Shown: positions 18,876 through 29,077, counted from the first letter of the stretch. The stretch is 64,000 bases of DNA from Christensenellaceae bacterium Phil1 (GCA_001940855.1 MSGS01000009.1:1-64000), one strand, 5' to 3'. Program-made: numbers and translations. Notes: generated by a model from the sequence alone, not told the origin.

Positions 18876-20084
18876 ATGTCTCAAAGCAGCGAATACGAAA
18901 TACGTTATCTTACCACGGATGATTTGGAGCAGTATAACGCGCTTTTGCGCTACGCTTTTCAAATAACAGAGCAGGAATTGTATCAATGCGGTTGGCAGGA
19001 TGAAGAAATAAAGCAATCCAAGTTCCCTATATTGGAACGCGCCGATGTTATAGGCTGTTTTGATCATAATAACCTTGTGTCGCAAATAGCGGTTTATCCG
19101 CTGAAGATGAATATATATGGTGCCGTGTACCCCATTGGTTTCGTCACCAGCGTTTGCACATATCCAGAATATACGGGACGGGGCATAATGAAGCAGCTTA
19201 TGCTGAAAAGCCTTCACCATATGCGCCAAAGGCAGCAGTCCTTGGCGCTCCTGTTCCCGTATTCCATCCCGCTATACCGAAAAATGGGCTGGGAAATAGT
19301 TTCAAACAAAATAACATACACAGTAAAGGATAGGCAGCTTCCTGCGAAAGCTTCCGCGCCCGGCATAGTGCGGCGCGTTGATTGGGAAAACGAGGATTTT
19401 CGCAATCTGCATGCTAAATTTGCAGCCTTAACGCACGGCTGCCTGTTTCGCAACGCCCTTGCGTGGGAAGAATACTGGCGCTGGGATGCGGACGATACCA
19501 TGGTAGCAATATATTATGATGTAAACGGCAAGCCGTGCGGATATATGGTCTATCTTATTAAAGACGATGTTATGCACATAAAGGAGATGATATATCTCAA
19601 CAGAGAGGCTCAGGAGGGCCTGTGGGAATATATCAGGGCGCATGATTCAATGATAGATGAAGTAACGGGAAGTTCCTATTTCAGTGATTTGATAGCGTTC
19701 GAACTTGACGATGGCGATATTTGCGAAACCATTCGCCCCTATATAATGGGACGCATAGTGGACGTGGAACAGTTTTTTACAAAGTATCATTGCTCGCCGT
19801 CCGCCAATGATATTCGCATAGCGTTCGAAATAGCCGATAGCTTTTTGCCGTGGAACAACCGCACCATATCAGTATGCTTCAATAACGGCGAATGCACTCT
19901 GCTTGAATCCGAACCTTCGCATAAGGTAACGCTGTCCATAGCAACGCTTACAACGCTGCTGCTTGGTTATAAAACGGCCGCTAAGCTATATAAGCTGGGG
20001 CGTATAACCGCAAACGAGCAGACAATACTTATGCTTGACGATGCGTTGCTGCATGAAATGCCATATATTTCTGACTACATTTAA
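18876..20084 (+). CDS. Eis-like GNAT N-acetyltransferase
   Basis: YPIGFVTSVCTYPEYTGRGIMKQLMLKSLHHMRQRQQSLALLFP. Confidence 0.85.
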   Translation: MSQSSEYEIRYLTTDDLEQYNALLRYAFQITEQELYQCGWQDEEIKQSKFPILERADVIGCFDHNNLVSQIAVYPLKMNIYGAVYPIGFVTSVCTYPEYTGRGIMKQLMLKSLHHMRQRQQSLALLFPYSIPLYRKMGWEIVSNKITYTVKDRQLPAKASAPGIVRRVDWENEDFRNLHAKFAALTHGCLFRNALAWEEYWRWDADDTMVAIYYDVNGKPCGYMVYLIKDDVMHIKEMIYLNREAQEGLWEYIRAHDSMIDEVTGSSYFSDLIAFELDDGDICETIRPYIMGRIVDVEQFFTKYHCSPSANDIRIAFEIADSFLPWNNRTISVCFNNGECTLLESEPSHKVTLSIATLTTLLLGYKTAAKLYKLGRITANEQTILMLDDALLHEMPYISDYI

Positions 20085-20128
20085 TAATATAGTGCCGGAT
20101 ATACCACGTGATATATCCGGCTTTTCTT

Positions 20129-20647
20129 TCACTTCATCTCAACCTCGGCAACCGTATCCCATTTTTCAACATCGTACCAGAAATAGCCTTCCGTTTTGTC
20201 CGCCATGCAATAATATATAAGCAGCATTCTGCCGTCCTTGCTCCATTGCAGGAACCTGTATTCGGTATCGGCATATGGAAAAACATTATTCATAATTGTT
20301 ACGTTACTCCTTGCCCATGTGGTCATCAATATCAATATTGTGCCGCCTTCGCGGTTTTCCATTACCATTCTTTCCCCGTCCGGCGACCACCAATGCCCCA
20401 TGTATTCGCTCTTCGGGTATGTCACTCGATATTCGCCCCTGCGTTTATCCGCATTGTGCACAATGTATGAATATCCGCCGCGAACCCACGGCAGATTGCT
20501 GCTTCCCGTTCCCATGGCGCGGCTGTACAGCGTTATGCTCCATTCGCCGCCCGGCGCAGTATCCTTCCCCATTATGTAAAAGTACCCCTGCACCCAAAGA
20601 TGCCGCGCCGTAAAGCCTATTATAACCGCCAAGCACAGCACCGCCAC
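20129..20647 (-). CDS. Membrane-anchored beta-propeller-like hypothetical protein
   Basis: N-terminal TM, MGHWWSPDGERMVMENREGGTILILMTT repeat-like blades. Confidence 0.55.
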   Translation of the reverse strand: MAVLCLAVIIGFTARHLWVQGYFYIMGKDTAPGGEWSITLYSRAMGTGSSNLPWVRGGYSYIVHNADKRRGEYRVTYPKSEYMGHWWSPDGERMVMENREGGTILILMTTWARSNVTIMNNVFPYADTEYRFLQWSKDGRMLLIYYCMADKTEGYFWYDVEKWDTVAEVEMK

Positions 20648-20694
20648 GCAAACATACGTATGCCGTGTGCTGCTAAGCTTTAATTGTTTTAGCT

Positions 20695-20760
20695 ATATCG
20701 ATATTGTTATATCGTTATCGGCATATCGTATTTCCTTTATCGATATGAATGTATTATAAT
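20695..20760 (+). promoter_or_regulatory. Four-unit 14-bp-period ATATCG array overlapping the -35 region, followed by TATAAT, upstream of Fe-ADH
   Basis: Cores start at 20695, 20709, 20723, 20737 (last is TTATCG); TATAAT at 20755-20760; poor -35. Confidence 0.65.
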
Positions 20761-20806
20761 AGCATCATCAAACATGACTGAAACAAGTCAGGAAAGGATT
20801 TTGACT

Positions 20807-22024
20807 ATGGCACGTTTTACTCTACCCCGTGATCTTTACCACGGAAAAGGATCCCTTGAGGCGCTGAAAACATTTGAAGGCAAGCGCGCAATGATTTGCG
20901 TTGGCGGCGGCAGCATGAAGAAATTCGGGTTCCTCGACAGAGCTGTTTCTTATCTGAAGGAAGCCGGCATGGAAGTTGAACTTTTTGAAGGTATCGAGCC
21001 CGATCCCTCCGTTGAAACCGTTATGCGCGGCGCCGATGCCATGCTCAAGTTCCAGCCTGATTGGATAATTGCCATGGGCGGCGGCTCGCCGATAGACGCG
21101 GCCAAGGCCATGTGGATAAAGTATGAATACCCCGAGGTAACCTTCGAGGATATGTGCAAGGTGTTCGGCCTGCCCAAGCTTCGCAAGAAGGCTCACTTCT
21201 GCGCCATTTCCTCCACCTCCGGCACCGCGACCGAGGTAACCGCGTTCTCCATCATTACCGATTATTCCAAGGGCATCAAGTACCCCATAGCGGACTTTGA
21301 GATCACCCCTGACGTGGCAATAGTTGACCCCGATCTGGCGGAGACCATGCCCAAAAAGCTGGTTGCCCACACCGGTATGGACGCCATGACCCACGCCATC
21401 GAAGCCTATGTTTCCACCGCGCATTGCGATTATACCGATCCTCTGGCGATATTCGCCATAAAGATGATCGAAAACGATTTGGTGGATTCCTACAATGGTG
21501 ATATGGCCAAGCGCGACACCATGCATAACGCCCAGTGCCTTGCCGGTATGGCCTTCTCCAACGCCCTGCTCGGCATAGTCCACTCCATGGCGCATAAGAC
21601 CGGCGCAGCCTTTGCAGACTACGGCGCGCACATTATCCACGGCGCGGCCAACGCAATGTATCTGCCCAAGGTTATAGCCTTCAATGCCAAGAATGACGAG
21701 GCTAAAAAACGCTACGGCGTAATAGCGGATTACATGGGCCTTGGCGGCAGCAACGACGACGAGAAGGTCGCCCTGCTCATCAAATACCTGCGCGGCATGA
21801 ACGATGCGCTCAATATCCCGCACTGCATAAAGAATTACGGCGCGGACAGCTATCCCACCGAACAGGGCTTCGTTCCCGAGAACGTATTCCTCGAGAGGCT
21901 GCCTGAGATAGCCAAGAACGCCATTGGTGACGCTTGCACCGGCTCCAATCCCCGTATTCCCACCCAGGAAGAAATGGAAAAGCTGCTCAAGTGCTGCTAC
22001 TATGATACCGAGGTTGACTTTTAA
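20807..22024 (+). CDS. Iron-containing alcohol dehydrogenase
   Basis: MGGGSPIDAAKAMW, HTGMDAMTHAIEAYVS, GIVHSMAHKTGA; SD AGGAAAGG before ATG 20807. Confidence 0.93.
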   Translation: MARFTLPRDLYHGKGSLEALKTFEGKRAMICVGGGSMKKFGFLDRAVSYLKEAGMEVELFEGIEPDPSVETVMRGADAMLKFQPDWIIAMGGGSPIDAAKAMWIKYEYPEVTFEDMCKVFGLPKLRKKAHFCAISSTSGTATEVTAFSIITDYSKGIKYPIADFEITPDVAIVDPDLAETMPKKLVAHTGMDAMTHAIEAYVSTAHCDYTDPLAIFAIKMIENDLVDSYNGDMAKRDTMHNAQCLAGMAFSNALLGIVHSMAHKTGAAFADYGAHIIHGAANAMYLPKVIAFNAKNDEAKKRYGVIADYMGLGGSNDDEKVALLIKYLRGMNDALNIPHCIKNYGADSYPTEQGFVPENVFLERLPEIAKNAIGDACTGSNPRIPTQEEMEKLLKCCYYDTEVDF

Positions 22025-22040
22025 TCCATATTCTCTCTAA

Positions 22041-22077
22041 GCAAAGCCCCTCCGCCCCCTGCGGAAGGGGCTTTGTG
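22041..22077 (+). terminator. Intrinsic terminator
   Basis: AAAGCCCCTCCGC-cccct-GCGGAAGGGGCTTT. Confidence 0.85.
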
Positions 22078-22238
22078 CTTATTCGCCCAATTGCGCATTT
22101 ATTCTATATATTCCAAAACTTATGACCCTATAAGGCTTGATTTTGTGTCGATACTGCGTTATCATTAACGATGGTAATTATGGCTTCCGCGCGGGCTGCA
22201 CATGCGCCTGCGCACAACAAAATAAGGAGAAAAGGGAC

Positions 22239-23093
22239 ATGTACCAAATTGTTAACAAGCAAAACCTGAACCCGACGGTTACTCTTATGGACATCAAAGC
22301 TCCGTATGTAGCGGCCAAGGCTGAGGCGGGCCAGTTTATAATACTGCGCGTTGACGCCGACGGCGAACGCATACCGCTCACCGTTGCGGGTTACGACCGC
22401 CAGAACGGCACCGTAAGGATAATATTCCAGATAGTCGGCGCAACAACCGAAAAGCTGAACCACCTTAACGTGGGCGACAGCATACACGACTTCGTCGGCC
22501 CCCTTGGCACCGCCACAAAGCTGGACGGCCTTAAGAAGGTTTGCATAGTCGGCGGCGGCGTTGGCTGCGCAATCGCCCTGCCCATAGCGCAGAAGCTGCA
22601 CGAGATGGGCTGCAACGTCACCAGCATAATCGGCTTCCGCTCCAAGGATATAGTAATACTTGAGGATGATTTCCGCGCCGTGTCCGACAGGATGTTCCTC
22701 ATGACCGACGATGGTTCCTACGGCCGCCATGGCAACGTGTGCGTACCGCTTAACGAAATGTTTGCCGAGGGCGAGAAGTTTGACGAAGTCATAACCATCG
22801 GTCCCTTGATAATGATGAAATTCGTGGTCAAGGCCACTCAGCCCACCGGCATCCCCTGCACGGTATCCATGAACCCCATCATGGTAGACGGTACCGGCAT
22901 GTGCGGCGGCTGCCGCCTGACGCTGCACCGCGACGGCGAAAGCATAACCAAGTTTGCCTGCGTTGACGGCCCCGACTTCAACGGCTATGAAGTTGACTTC
23001 GACGAGGCCATGTCCCGCGGAACCACCTATAAGGAGTTCGAGCGCGCGGCGCATGAGCATGTATGCAATCTCTTTAAGCAGGAGGTAAAATAA
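22239..23093 (+). CDS. NfnA-like sulfide dehydrogenase / ferredoxin-NADP reductase subunit
   Basis: AGQFIILRVDADGERIPLTVAGYD; GTGMCGGCRLT; SD AAGGAGAAAAGG before ATG 22239. Confidence 0.9.
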   Translation: MYQIVNKQNLNPTVTLMDIKAPYVAAKAEAGQFIILRVDADGERIPLTVAGYDRQNGTVRIIFQIVGATTEKLNHLNVGDSIHDFVGPLGTATKLDGLKKVCIVGGGVGCAIALPIAQKLHEMGCNVTSIIGFRSKDIVILEDDFRAVSDRMFLMTDDGSYGRHGNVCVPLNEMFAEGEKFDEVITIGPLIMMKFVVKATQPTGIPCTVSMNPIMVDGTGMCGGCRLTLHRDGESITKFACVDGPDFNGYEVDFDEAMSRGTTYKEFERAAHEHVCNLFKQEVK

Positions 23094-23094
23094 A

Positions 23095-24480
23095 ATGCCT
23101 AACATGAACCCCAAGAAGAACCCCATGCCCTCCCAGGAGCCGGACGTTCGCAACCATAATTTCAAAGAAGTTGCCCTTGGCTACACCGAGGAGATAGCCC
23201 TTGACGAGGCCGCCCGCTGCCTTAACTGCAAGAATATGCCCTGCGTAAACGGCTGCCCAGTAAACATACACATTCCCGAATTTATCGCAAAGATACGCGA
23301 AATGGACTTTGAAGGCGCATACCAGGTGATTTCCCGCGATTCCAGCCTGCCCGCGGTTTGCGGCCGTGTTTGCCCGCAGGAAACCCAGTGCGAATCCAAG
23401 TGCGTGCGCGGCATAAAGGGCGAACCCGTCGGCATAGGCCGTCTGGAGCGCTTTGTTGCCGATTGGCATAACGCCCATTCCACCACCCCCAGCGATATTC
23501 CCGCCTCCAACGGTCACAAGGTTGCCATAGTCGGCAGCGGCCCTTCCGGCCTCACCTGCGCGGGCGATCTGGCGCGCAAAGGCTACAAGGTCAGCGTATT
23601 TGAAGCGCTGCACACCGCCGGCGGCGTGCTGGTATACGGCATACCGGAATTCCGTCTTCCCAAGGCCATAGTTCAGAAGGAAATAGACAACCTGAGCGCA
23701 CTTGGCGTGGACGTAGAGACTAACATGGTAATAGGCAAGACCCTGACCATAGACGAGCTGTTCGACATGGGCTACGAGGCCGTGTTCATCGGCTCCGGCG
23801 CAGGTCTGCCCATGTTTATGAACATCCCCGGCGAAAACCTGAAGGGCGTATATTCCGCCAACGAGTTCCTTACCCGCATAAACCTGATGAAGGCTTATCG
23901 TGAAGACAGCGACACTCCCATCATGCACGGCAAGCACGTTGCGGTAGTTGGCGGCGGCAACGTTGCCATGGATGCCGCGCGCTGCGCAAGAAGGCTCGGC
24001 GCCGAGGTCAAGATAGTATATCGCCGCAGCGAGAGCGAGCTGCCCGCCAGGCGTGAAGAAGTTGAGCATGCAAAGGAAGAAGGCATTGAATTCTGCCTGC
24101 TGACCACTCCCCTTTCCATAAAGGGCGATGACAAGTTCAGCGTATGCGCCATGAACTGCCAGAAGATGGAACTTGGCGAACCCGATGCTTCCGGCCGCCG
24201 CCGTCCCATACCCGTGGAAGGCAGCGAATATGATATAGATGTAGACTGTGTCATAATGGCGCTGGGCACCTCCCCCAACCCCCTTATCAAGTCCACCACC
24301 AAGGGCCTTGAGGTCAACCGCAAGGGCGGCATAATCGTTGAGGAAGCCACCGGCAAGACCAGCCGTGACGCCGTGTATGCCGGCGGCGATGCCGTTACCG
24401 GTGCGGCTACCGTCATATCCGCCATGGGCGCGGGCAAAACCGCTGCCAAGGCCATAGACGAATACCTTGCCAACAAATAA
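23095..24480 (+). CDS. NfnB / GltA-like NADPH-dependent glutamate synthase small-subunit homologue
   Basis: CLNCKNMPCVNGCPVNIHIPEFI, CGRVCPQETQCESKC, IVGSGPSGLTCAGDLA, GGGNVAMDAAR. Confidence 0.92.
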   Translation: MPNMNPKKNPMPSQEPDVRNHNFKEVALGYTEEIALDEAARCLNCKNMPCVNGCPVNIHIPEFIAKIREMDFEGAYQVISRDSSLPAVCGRVCPQETQCESKCVRGIKGEPVGIGRLERFVADWHNAHSTTPSDIPASNGHKVAIVGSGPSGLTCAGDLARKGYKVSVFEALHTAGGVLVYGIPEFRLPKAIVQKEIDNLSALGVDVETNMVIGKTLTIDELFDMGYEAVFIGSGAGLPMFMNIPGENLKGVYSANEFLTRINLMKAYREDSDTPIMHGKHVAVVGGGNVAMDAARCARRLGAEVKIVYRRSESELPARREEVEHAKEEGIEFCLLTTPLSIKGDDKFSVCAMNCQKMELGEPDASGRRRPIPVEGSEYDIDVDCVIMALGTSPNPLIKSTTKGLEVNRKGGIIVEEATGKTSRDAVYAGGDAVTGAATVISAMGAGKTAAKAIDEYLANK

Positions 24481-24507
24481 GCAGTAAGCTGAAAAGCTAT
24501 GCATAAA

Positions 24508-24548
24508 TGCGCCGGACGATGACATATCGCCCGGCGCATTGTTTTTGT
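24508..24548 (+). terminator. Intrinsic terminator
   Basis: TGCGCCGG...CCGGCGCA-TTGTTTTTGTT. Confidence 0.75.
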
Positions 24549-24626
24549 TGTATCCTGCCGCATTTATATGTATAATCATGTATACAGGCGGATGCGTACT
24601 CCGCCGAGAAAGAGGAACACACGAAT

Positions 24627-27002
24627 TTGGAAAGCTTTACACTTGATAGGGAAATGAAGCTGCCCGGCGTACCGCTGAGAGGGCTGGTAATGCTCCCGGG
24701 TGAGCTTTTGCATTTTGACATAGCGCGGGAGGAAAGCCGCCGTGCCGTCCGCGCGGCCGAAGAAAAGGACTCCTTCGTATTCCTTACCACGCAGAAGGAC
24801 AGCGCAAAAACCACCGTTAAGGCCGAAGACGTATTCAGTATGGGCGTGATATGCCGCATACGGCAAACCGTCAATATGCCGGGCGGCATGCTCCGCGCGC
24901 TTGTGCTGGGTCTTTGCCGTGCGCGTATAAAGGATGCGCAGTACGGCAGCTATACCACAGTTACTGTGGAAACAATCGAGGACGAGCCCTGCAACCCGCT
25001 GGTAGCCGAAGCGCTGCGCCGCAGGATAGATTCTTCCTTTAACGATTACCTCAGCGTGACCACCCGCATAAATGCAGAAACCGCCGAAAATATACGCCAG
25101 CTGCCCTCAGCGGGCCAGTATGCCGATGCGGTAGCCAACGCCGTGTTTGTTAAGTCAAACATGCGCCAGGCCGCGCTGGACGCAATAAGCGTTGAAGAAA
25201 GGCTGAAAATCGTGCTTGCGGGCGTAATGGGCGAAGTTGAAATAACAAAGCTTGATAAGCGCATCGCCGCAGAAGTGAAGCGCAGCATGGACCAAAACCA
25301 GCGCGAATATTATCTGCACGAGCAGATAAAGGCCATACGCAAGGAGCTTGGCGAAACCGAGCAGAACGAAGCAGAAGAATACATGCGCAGGCTTAAGGAA
25401 AAGCAAATGCCGCAGACCGTGCGCGAAAAGCTGGAGCGCGAGATAGCGCGCTTTGGCGACCTGCCCGCCGCATCTCACGAGCAGCCGCCCATGCGCAACT
25501 ATATAGAATGCATGCTCGATTTGCCGTGGAGCGAAGAAACCAAGGATGATTTGGACATTGAGCACGCCCGCGCAATACTTGATAACGACCATTACGGCAT
25601 GGAAAAGGTGAAGCAGCGCATATTGGAGCACATTGCCGTTGCGCGCCTTACGGGCAAAGTGAACGGGCAGATAATTTGCTTTGTAGGCCCGCCGGGCGTT
25701 GGCAAAACAAGCATTGCATCCAGCATTGCAAGGGCGCTTGGGCGCAACTTTGTGCGCATGAGCCTCGGCGGCATACATGACGAGGCCGAGATACGCGGCC
25801 ATAGGCGCACATACATAGGCGCAATGCCGGGCCGTGTTATCGCCGCCATGCGCCAAGCGGGCAGCATAAATCCGCTGCTACTTTTTGACGAGATAGACAA
25901 GCTTACCGCAGACATGCGCGGCGACCCCGCCGCAGCCATGCTGGAGGTATTGGACAGCGCACAGAATTTCGCCTTCCGCGATCATTTTCTGGAGCAGGAA
26001 TACGATTTGTCCAAGGTCATGTTCATAACCACGGCAAACGATAAGGACGCCATCCCCCGCCCGCTTCTGGACAGAATGGAAGTGATAGAGCTGAGCGGCT
26101 ACCTTGAAACCGAAAAGATGGAAATAGCCAAGCGTCACCTTATCCCCAAGCAGCTTGAAAAGCACGGGCTGAAGAAATGCCAGCTTACCATAGCGGATGA
26201 AGCGATAGTTGAACTGATACGCGGTTATACCCATGAAGCAGGCGTAAGGGAGCTGGAGCGCGAAACAGCCGCCGTTTGCCGCAAGGCCGCAATGGATATA
26301 GGCAGCGGCAAAACCCGCGTGCGCGTAGGCAAGCAAAAGCTGGCGGCCTATCTTGGCGCGCCAAAGTATACCCACGGCGCAATAGATGCCATAAATGAAA
26401 TAGGCCTTGCGAACGGCCTTGCATGGACAAGCTTCGGCGGGGAAACGCTGCAAATAGAGGTTCAGATAGTGCCGGGTTCCGGCCAGGTGATATTGACCGG
26501 CAAGCTTGGCGATGTTATGCAGGAAAGCGCAAAGGCTGCGCTGACATTCATAAAGGCCCATGCGGAAGAATTCAGCATAACGCTGCCGCTGGACAAAAAG
26601 GACATACATCTGCACGTTCCCGAAGGCGCCGTGCCAAAGGATGGCCCAAGCGCCGGCATAACCATAATGACGGCTATGCTCAGCGCGCTGAGCGGCATAC
26701 CCGCACGGGCAGACACAGCCATGACCGGCGAAATAACGCTGCGCGGGCGCGTGCTTGAAATAGGCGGGCTCAGGGAAAAGCTGCTTGCGGCGTACCGCGC
26801 GGGCATAAAGCGCGTGCTTATTCCCAAGGCCAACGAAAAGGATTTAAGCGACGTGCCGGACGAAGTGAAGGCCAACATGGAAATAATAGGCGTTGCAAGC
26901 GCATTTGACGTTATTCCTCTTGCGCTTGAGCACACTCCGCAAAAGACAGCGGATGCATTCATACCGCAGCATGCGCACAGCGGCGCGGCTGCCGCGCAAT
27001 AG
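24627..27002 (+). CDS. lon: ATP-dependent endopeptidase Lon
   Basis: FVGPPGVGKTSIASSIARALGR; PKDGPSAGITIMTAMLSAL Ser-Lys protease. Confidence 0.97.
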   Translation: MESFTLDREMKLPGVPLRGLVMLPGELLHFDIAREESRRAVRAAEEKDSFVFLTTQKDSAKTTVKAEDVFSMGVICRIRQTVNMPGGMLRALVLGLCRARIKDAQYGSYTTVTVETIEDEPCNPLVAEALRRRIDSSFNDYLSVTTRINAETAENIRQLPSAGQYADAVANAVFVKSNMRQAALDAISVEERLKIVLAGVMGEVEITKLDKRIAAEVKRSMDQNQREYYLHEQIKAIRKELGETEQNEAEEYMRRLKEKQMPQTVREKLEREIARFGDLPAASHEQPPMRNYIECMLDLPWSEETKDDLDIEHARAILDNDHYGMEKVKQRILEHIAVARLTGKVNGQIICFVGPPGVGKTSIASSIARALGRNFVRMSLGGIHDEAEIRGHRRTYIGAMPGRVIAAMRQAGSINPLLLFDEIDKLTADMRGDPAAAMLEVLDSAQNFAFRDHFLEQEYDLSKVMFITTANDKDAIPRPLLDRMEVIELSGYLETEKMEIAKRHLIPKQLEKHGLKKCQLTIADEAIVELIRGYTHEAGVRELERETAAVCRKAAMDIGSGKTRVRVGKQKLAAYLGAPKYTHGAIDAINEIGLANGLAWTSFGGETLQIEVQIVPGSGQVILTGKLGDVMQESAKAALTFIKAHAEEFSITLPLDKKDIHLHVPEGAVPKDGPSAGITIMTAMLSALSGIPARADTAMTGEITLRGRVLEIGGLREKLLAAYRAGIKRVLIPKANEKDLSDVPDEVKANMEIIGVASAFDVIPLALEHTPQKTADAFIPQHAHSGAAAAQ

Positions 27003-27010
27003 GGAGCATT

Positions 27011-27613
27011 ATGGGAAAGTTCGATATAAAAAAAGCCGTATTTGAAACCAGCTTCGGCCTTGGCGGAAAGTTTATACAGGATGGCCCGCAGATAGCTATG
27101 GTCGGCCGCTCAAACGTGGGCAAATCCAGCCTTATCAATTCGCTTTGCCGCAATTCAAAGCTGGCGCGAATATCCGCAAGCCCCGGCAAAACGCGGCTGA
27201 TAAACTATTTCAGGATAAACGACAGCTTTTATCTTGTTGACCTTCCCGGTTACGGCTACGCCAAGGTCTCAAAGGCGGAGCAGGAAAGCTGGGGCAAGCT
27301 GATGGAAAGTTACCTTTCCGGCGGAAGCGTAAGCCATATATTCATGCTTATAGATATTCGCCACGAGCCTACCGCCGCCGATAAGCAGATGCTTGAATGG
27401 ATAATATATTACGGCATTCCGTATACGCTCATTGCCACCAAGGCGGATAAGCTTTCCCGTTCAAAGCGGCAGCAGGCGGCAAATGCAAACGCCAAACTGC
27501 TCGGCGCGCCGCCGTGGGCGCTCTGTTACAGCGCGGAAACAGGCGATGGACGCGAAGAATTGGTGGCCAGAATTGGCGCAATAGTGAACGACAGTTTGTC
27601 AAATGCAAAGTAA
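27011..27613 (+). CDS. engB: Ribosome-biogenesis GTPase EngB/YsxC
   Basis: AMVGRSNVGKSSLINSLC, DLPGYGYAKVSKAEQESW; directly follows lon as in many Firmicutes. Confidence 0.95.
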   Translation: MGKFDIKKAVFETSFGLGGKFIQDGPQIAMVGRSNVGKSSLINSLCRNSKLARISASPGKTRLINYFRINDSFYLVDLPGYGYAKVSKAEQESWGKLMESYLSGGSVSHIFMLIDIRHEPTAADKQMLEWIIYYGIPYTLIATKADKLSRSKRQQAANANAKLLGAPPWALCYSAETGDGREELVARIGAIVNDSLSNAK

Positions 27614-27714
27614 TGCACAAATATTGCAGACTTTTTGCATATGCTACTTGACATAACTATATGCTGTACGCATAATAGTGAAAGTAAAAAACAAACTGTG
27701 GAGGATGTGGCAAT

Positions 27715-28164
27715 ATGGCTTTGAGAAAATGCCCGCGCTGCGAACTGAATTATATAAAAGACGATGAAAAATACTGCAATGTGTGCCGCCGCGAAATGAA
27801 GGGCGGGGACAGCGAGCCGGAGGACAGCATAGTAATGTGCAGCGAGTGCGGCGAGAATCCCGCCGTTAAGGGCAGCGACCTTTGCGCGATATGCCTTAGG
27901 GAAGCCCGTAGGCAGGAGATGCAATCCGGCAACGTTGCGGAGCCGATAACGGATCCTGAGGAACTCGTACTTGGCAGCGTTGGGCTGGACGAAATAGAGG
28001 TGCCCATGCCCAGCGACGGTGAAATCCCCGAAAGCGAGCTGAGCGAAATAGATAAGGAACTCTCCTCCGACGACGATTTGAATGACGAGGAAGAGGAAGA
28101 AGAAACAGAGCCCGAGCCTGAACCAGAGCCGGAGCAGAAGCCCAAGCGCGGCAGGAGAAAGTGA
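27715..28164 (+). CDS. Small double zinc-ribbon protein with acidic tail and basic C-terminus
   Basis: CPRCELNY...CNVCRR, CSECGEN...CAICLRE, EEEEETEPEPEPEPEQKPKRGRRK. Confidence 0.7.
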   Translation: MALRKCPRCELNYIKDDEKYCNVCRREMKGGDSEPEDSIVMCSECGENPAVKGSDLCAICLREARRQEMQSGNVAEPITDPEELVLGSVGLDEIEVPMPSDGEIPESELSEIDKELSSDDDLNDEEEEEETEPEPEPEPEQKPKRGRRK

Positions 28165-28173
28165 TATCACCCA

Positions 28174-28896
28174 ATGAAGGTATTCGCCATAGGAGATCTA
28201 CATTTAAGCGGAAGTTCAAATAAGCCAATGGATGTGTTCGGCTCAACATGGGCCGATCATCCGCAGCGCGTGATCTCCGCCTGGCGCGATGCCGTTGGTG
28301 AAAACGATCTGGTGCTGATACCGGGAGACATAAGCTGGGCAATGCGGCTGGAGGACGCGATATGCGACCTTGAATTCATAGGCGCATTACCCGGCACAAA
28401 GCTGCTTTTGCGCGGCAATCATGATTACTGGTGGAGCGCGCTCGGCAAGGTTCGCGCCGCATTGCCCAATGGCTGCTTTGCACTTCAAAACGACTGTTTT
28501 ACCATTGACAATATATCTGTATGTGGAAGCCGGGGCTGGGTATGTCCCGGTTCTTCGGGGTACAGCGAAACAAAGGACAGGGCCATATATGAACGCGAGC
28601 TTATTCGGCTGAGGATGAGCCTTAACCGCCTGCCGGAAGGCACGGTGCGCATATTGATGCTGCACTTTCCTCCCTTCAATGAAAAGCGGCAGGATTCCGG
28701 TTTTACGCAGCTTGCCGAAGAATACGGCATAAATTATCTCATATATGCCCATCTTCACAACAAAGCCTGTCTTGGTGCGTTTGAAGGCGAACGTAACGGA
28801 ATACAGTATTCGCTCTGTTCCGCGGATCATTTAGGCTTCGCCCCGCGGTTGATTTTGGATGCCAAGGAGCCTGCTAAAAAAAGTTCTTGCGATTAA
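28174..28896 (+). CDS. Calcineurin-like metallophosphoesterase
   Basis: AIGDLHLSG...PGDISW...LRGNHDYWW. Confidence 0.9.
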   Translation: MKVFAIGDLHLSGSSNKPMDVFGSTWADHPQRVISAWRDAVGENDLVLIPGDISWAMRLEDAICDLEFIGALPGTKLLLRGNHDYWWSALGKVRAALPNGCFALQNDCFTIDNISVCGSRGWVCPGSSGYSETKDRAIYERELIRLRMSLNRLPEGTVRILMLHFPPFNEKRQDSGFTQLAEEYGINYLIYAHLHNKACLGAFEGERNGIQYSLCSADHLGFAPRLILDAKEPAKKSSCD

Positions 28897-28981
28897 ACAT
28901 AATTTCTGCTTGCATTTTACCCCCACAGCATGATATAGTAATCGGCAGAAAAAATGCGGAAGCGAAAGGACGGTGCAAAAA

Positions 28982-29062
28982 ATGCTTGGTTTCATGAACA
29001 GAACGCCCCTTACCACCTTCTTTCCCTATTCCCGCTTTTCAATATTTAACGGACGGATTTAA
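28982..29062 (+). CDS. Putative 26-aa leader peptide upstream of NCS2 permease
   Basis: MLGFMNRTPLTTFFPYSRFSIFNGRI; SD-like AAAGGA upstream; stop codon lies in the loop of the following terminator. Confidence 0.5.
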   Translation: MLGFMNRTPLTTFFPYSRFSIFNGRI

Positions 29063-29077
29063 TATCCGTCTTTTTTT
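29052..29077 (+). terminator. Attenuator-like intrinsic terminator in the permease leader
   Basis: GACGGAT-ttaat-ATCCGTC then T7. Confidence 0.8.

Noticed and set aside
20822-21823. Long antisense ORFs opposite core genes (e.g. 20822-21823, 23074-24579, 33108-34601, 47351-48550)
   Set aside because: Low-complexity translations rich in H/Y/G/A on the opposite strand of well-identified genes; mirror ORFs caused by codon bias.
22155-22175. CGTTA-TCAT-TAACG inverted repeat as a Rex site upstream of nfnAB
   Set aside because: Half-site spacing is 2 nt shorter than the TTGTTAA-N4-TTAACAA type Rex box; too weak to call.
22137-22238. In-frame N-terminal extension of NfnA (TTG start, Cys-rich MILCRYC...CTCAC)
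   Set aside because: A strong SD (AAGGAGAAAAGG) directly precedes the internal ATG at 22239 and the protein aligns with NfnA from there; extension is probably untranslated leader.
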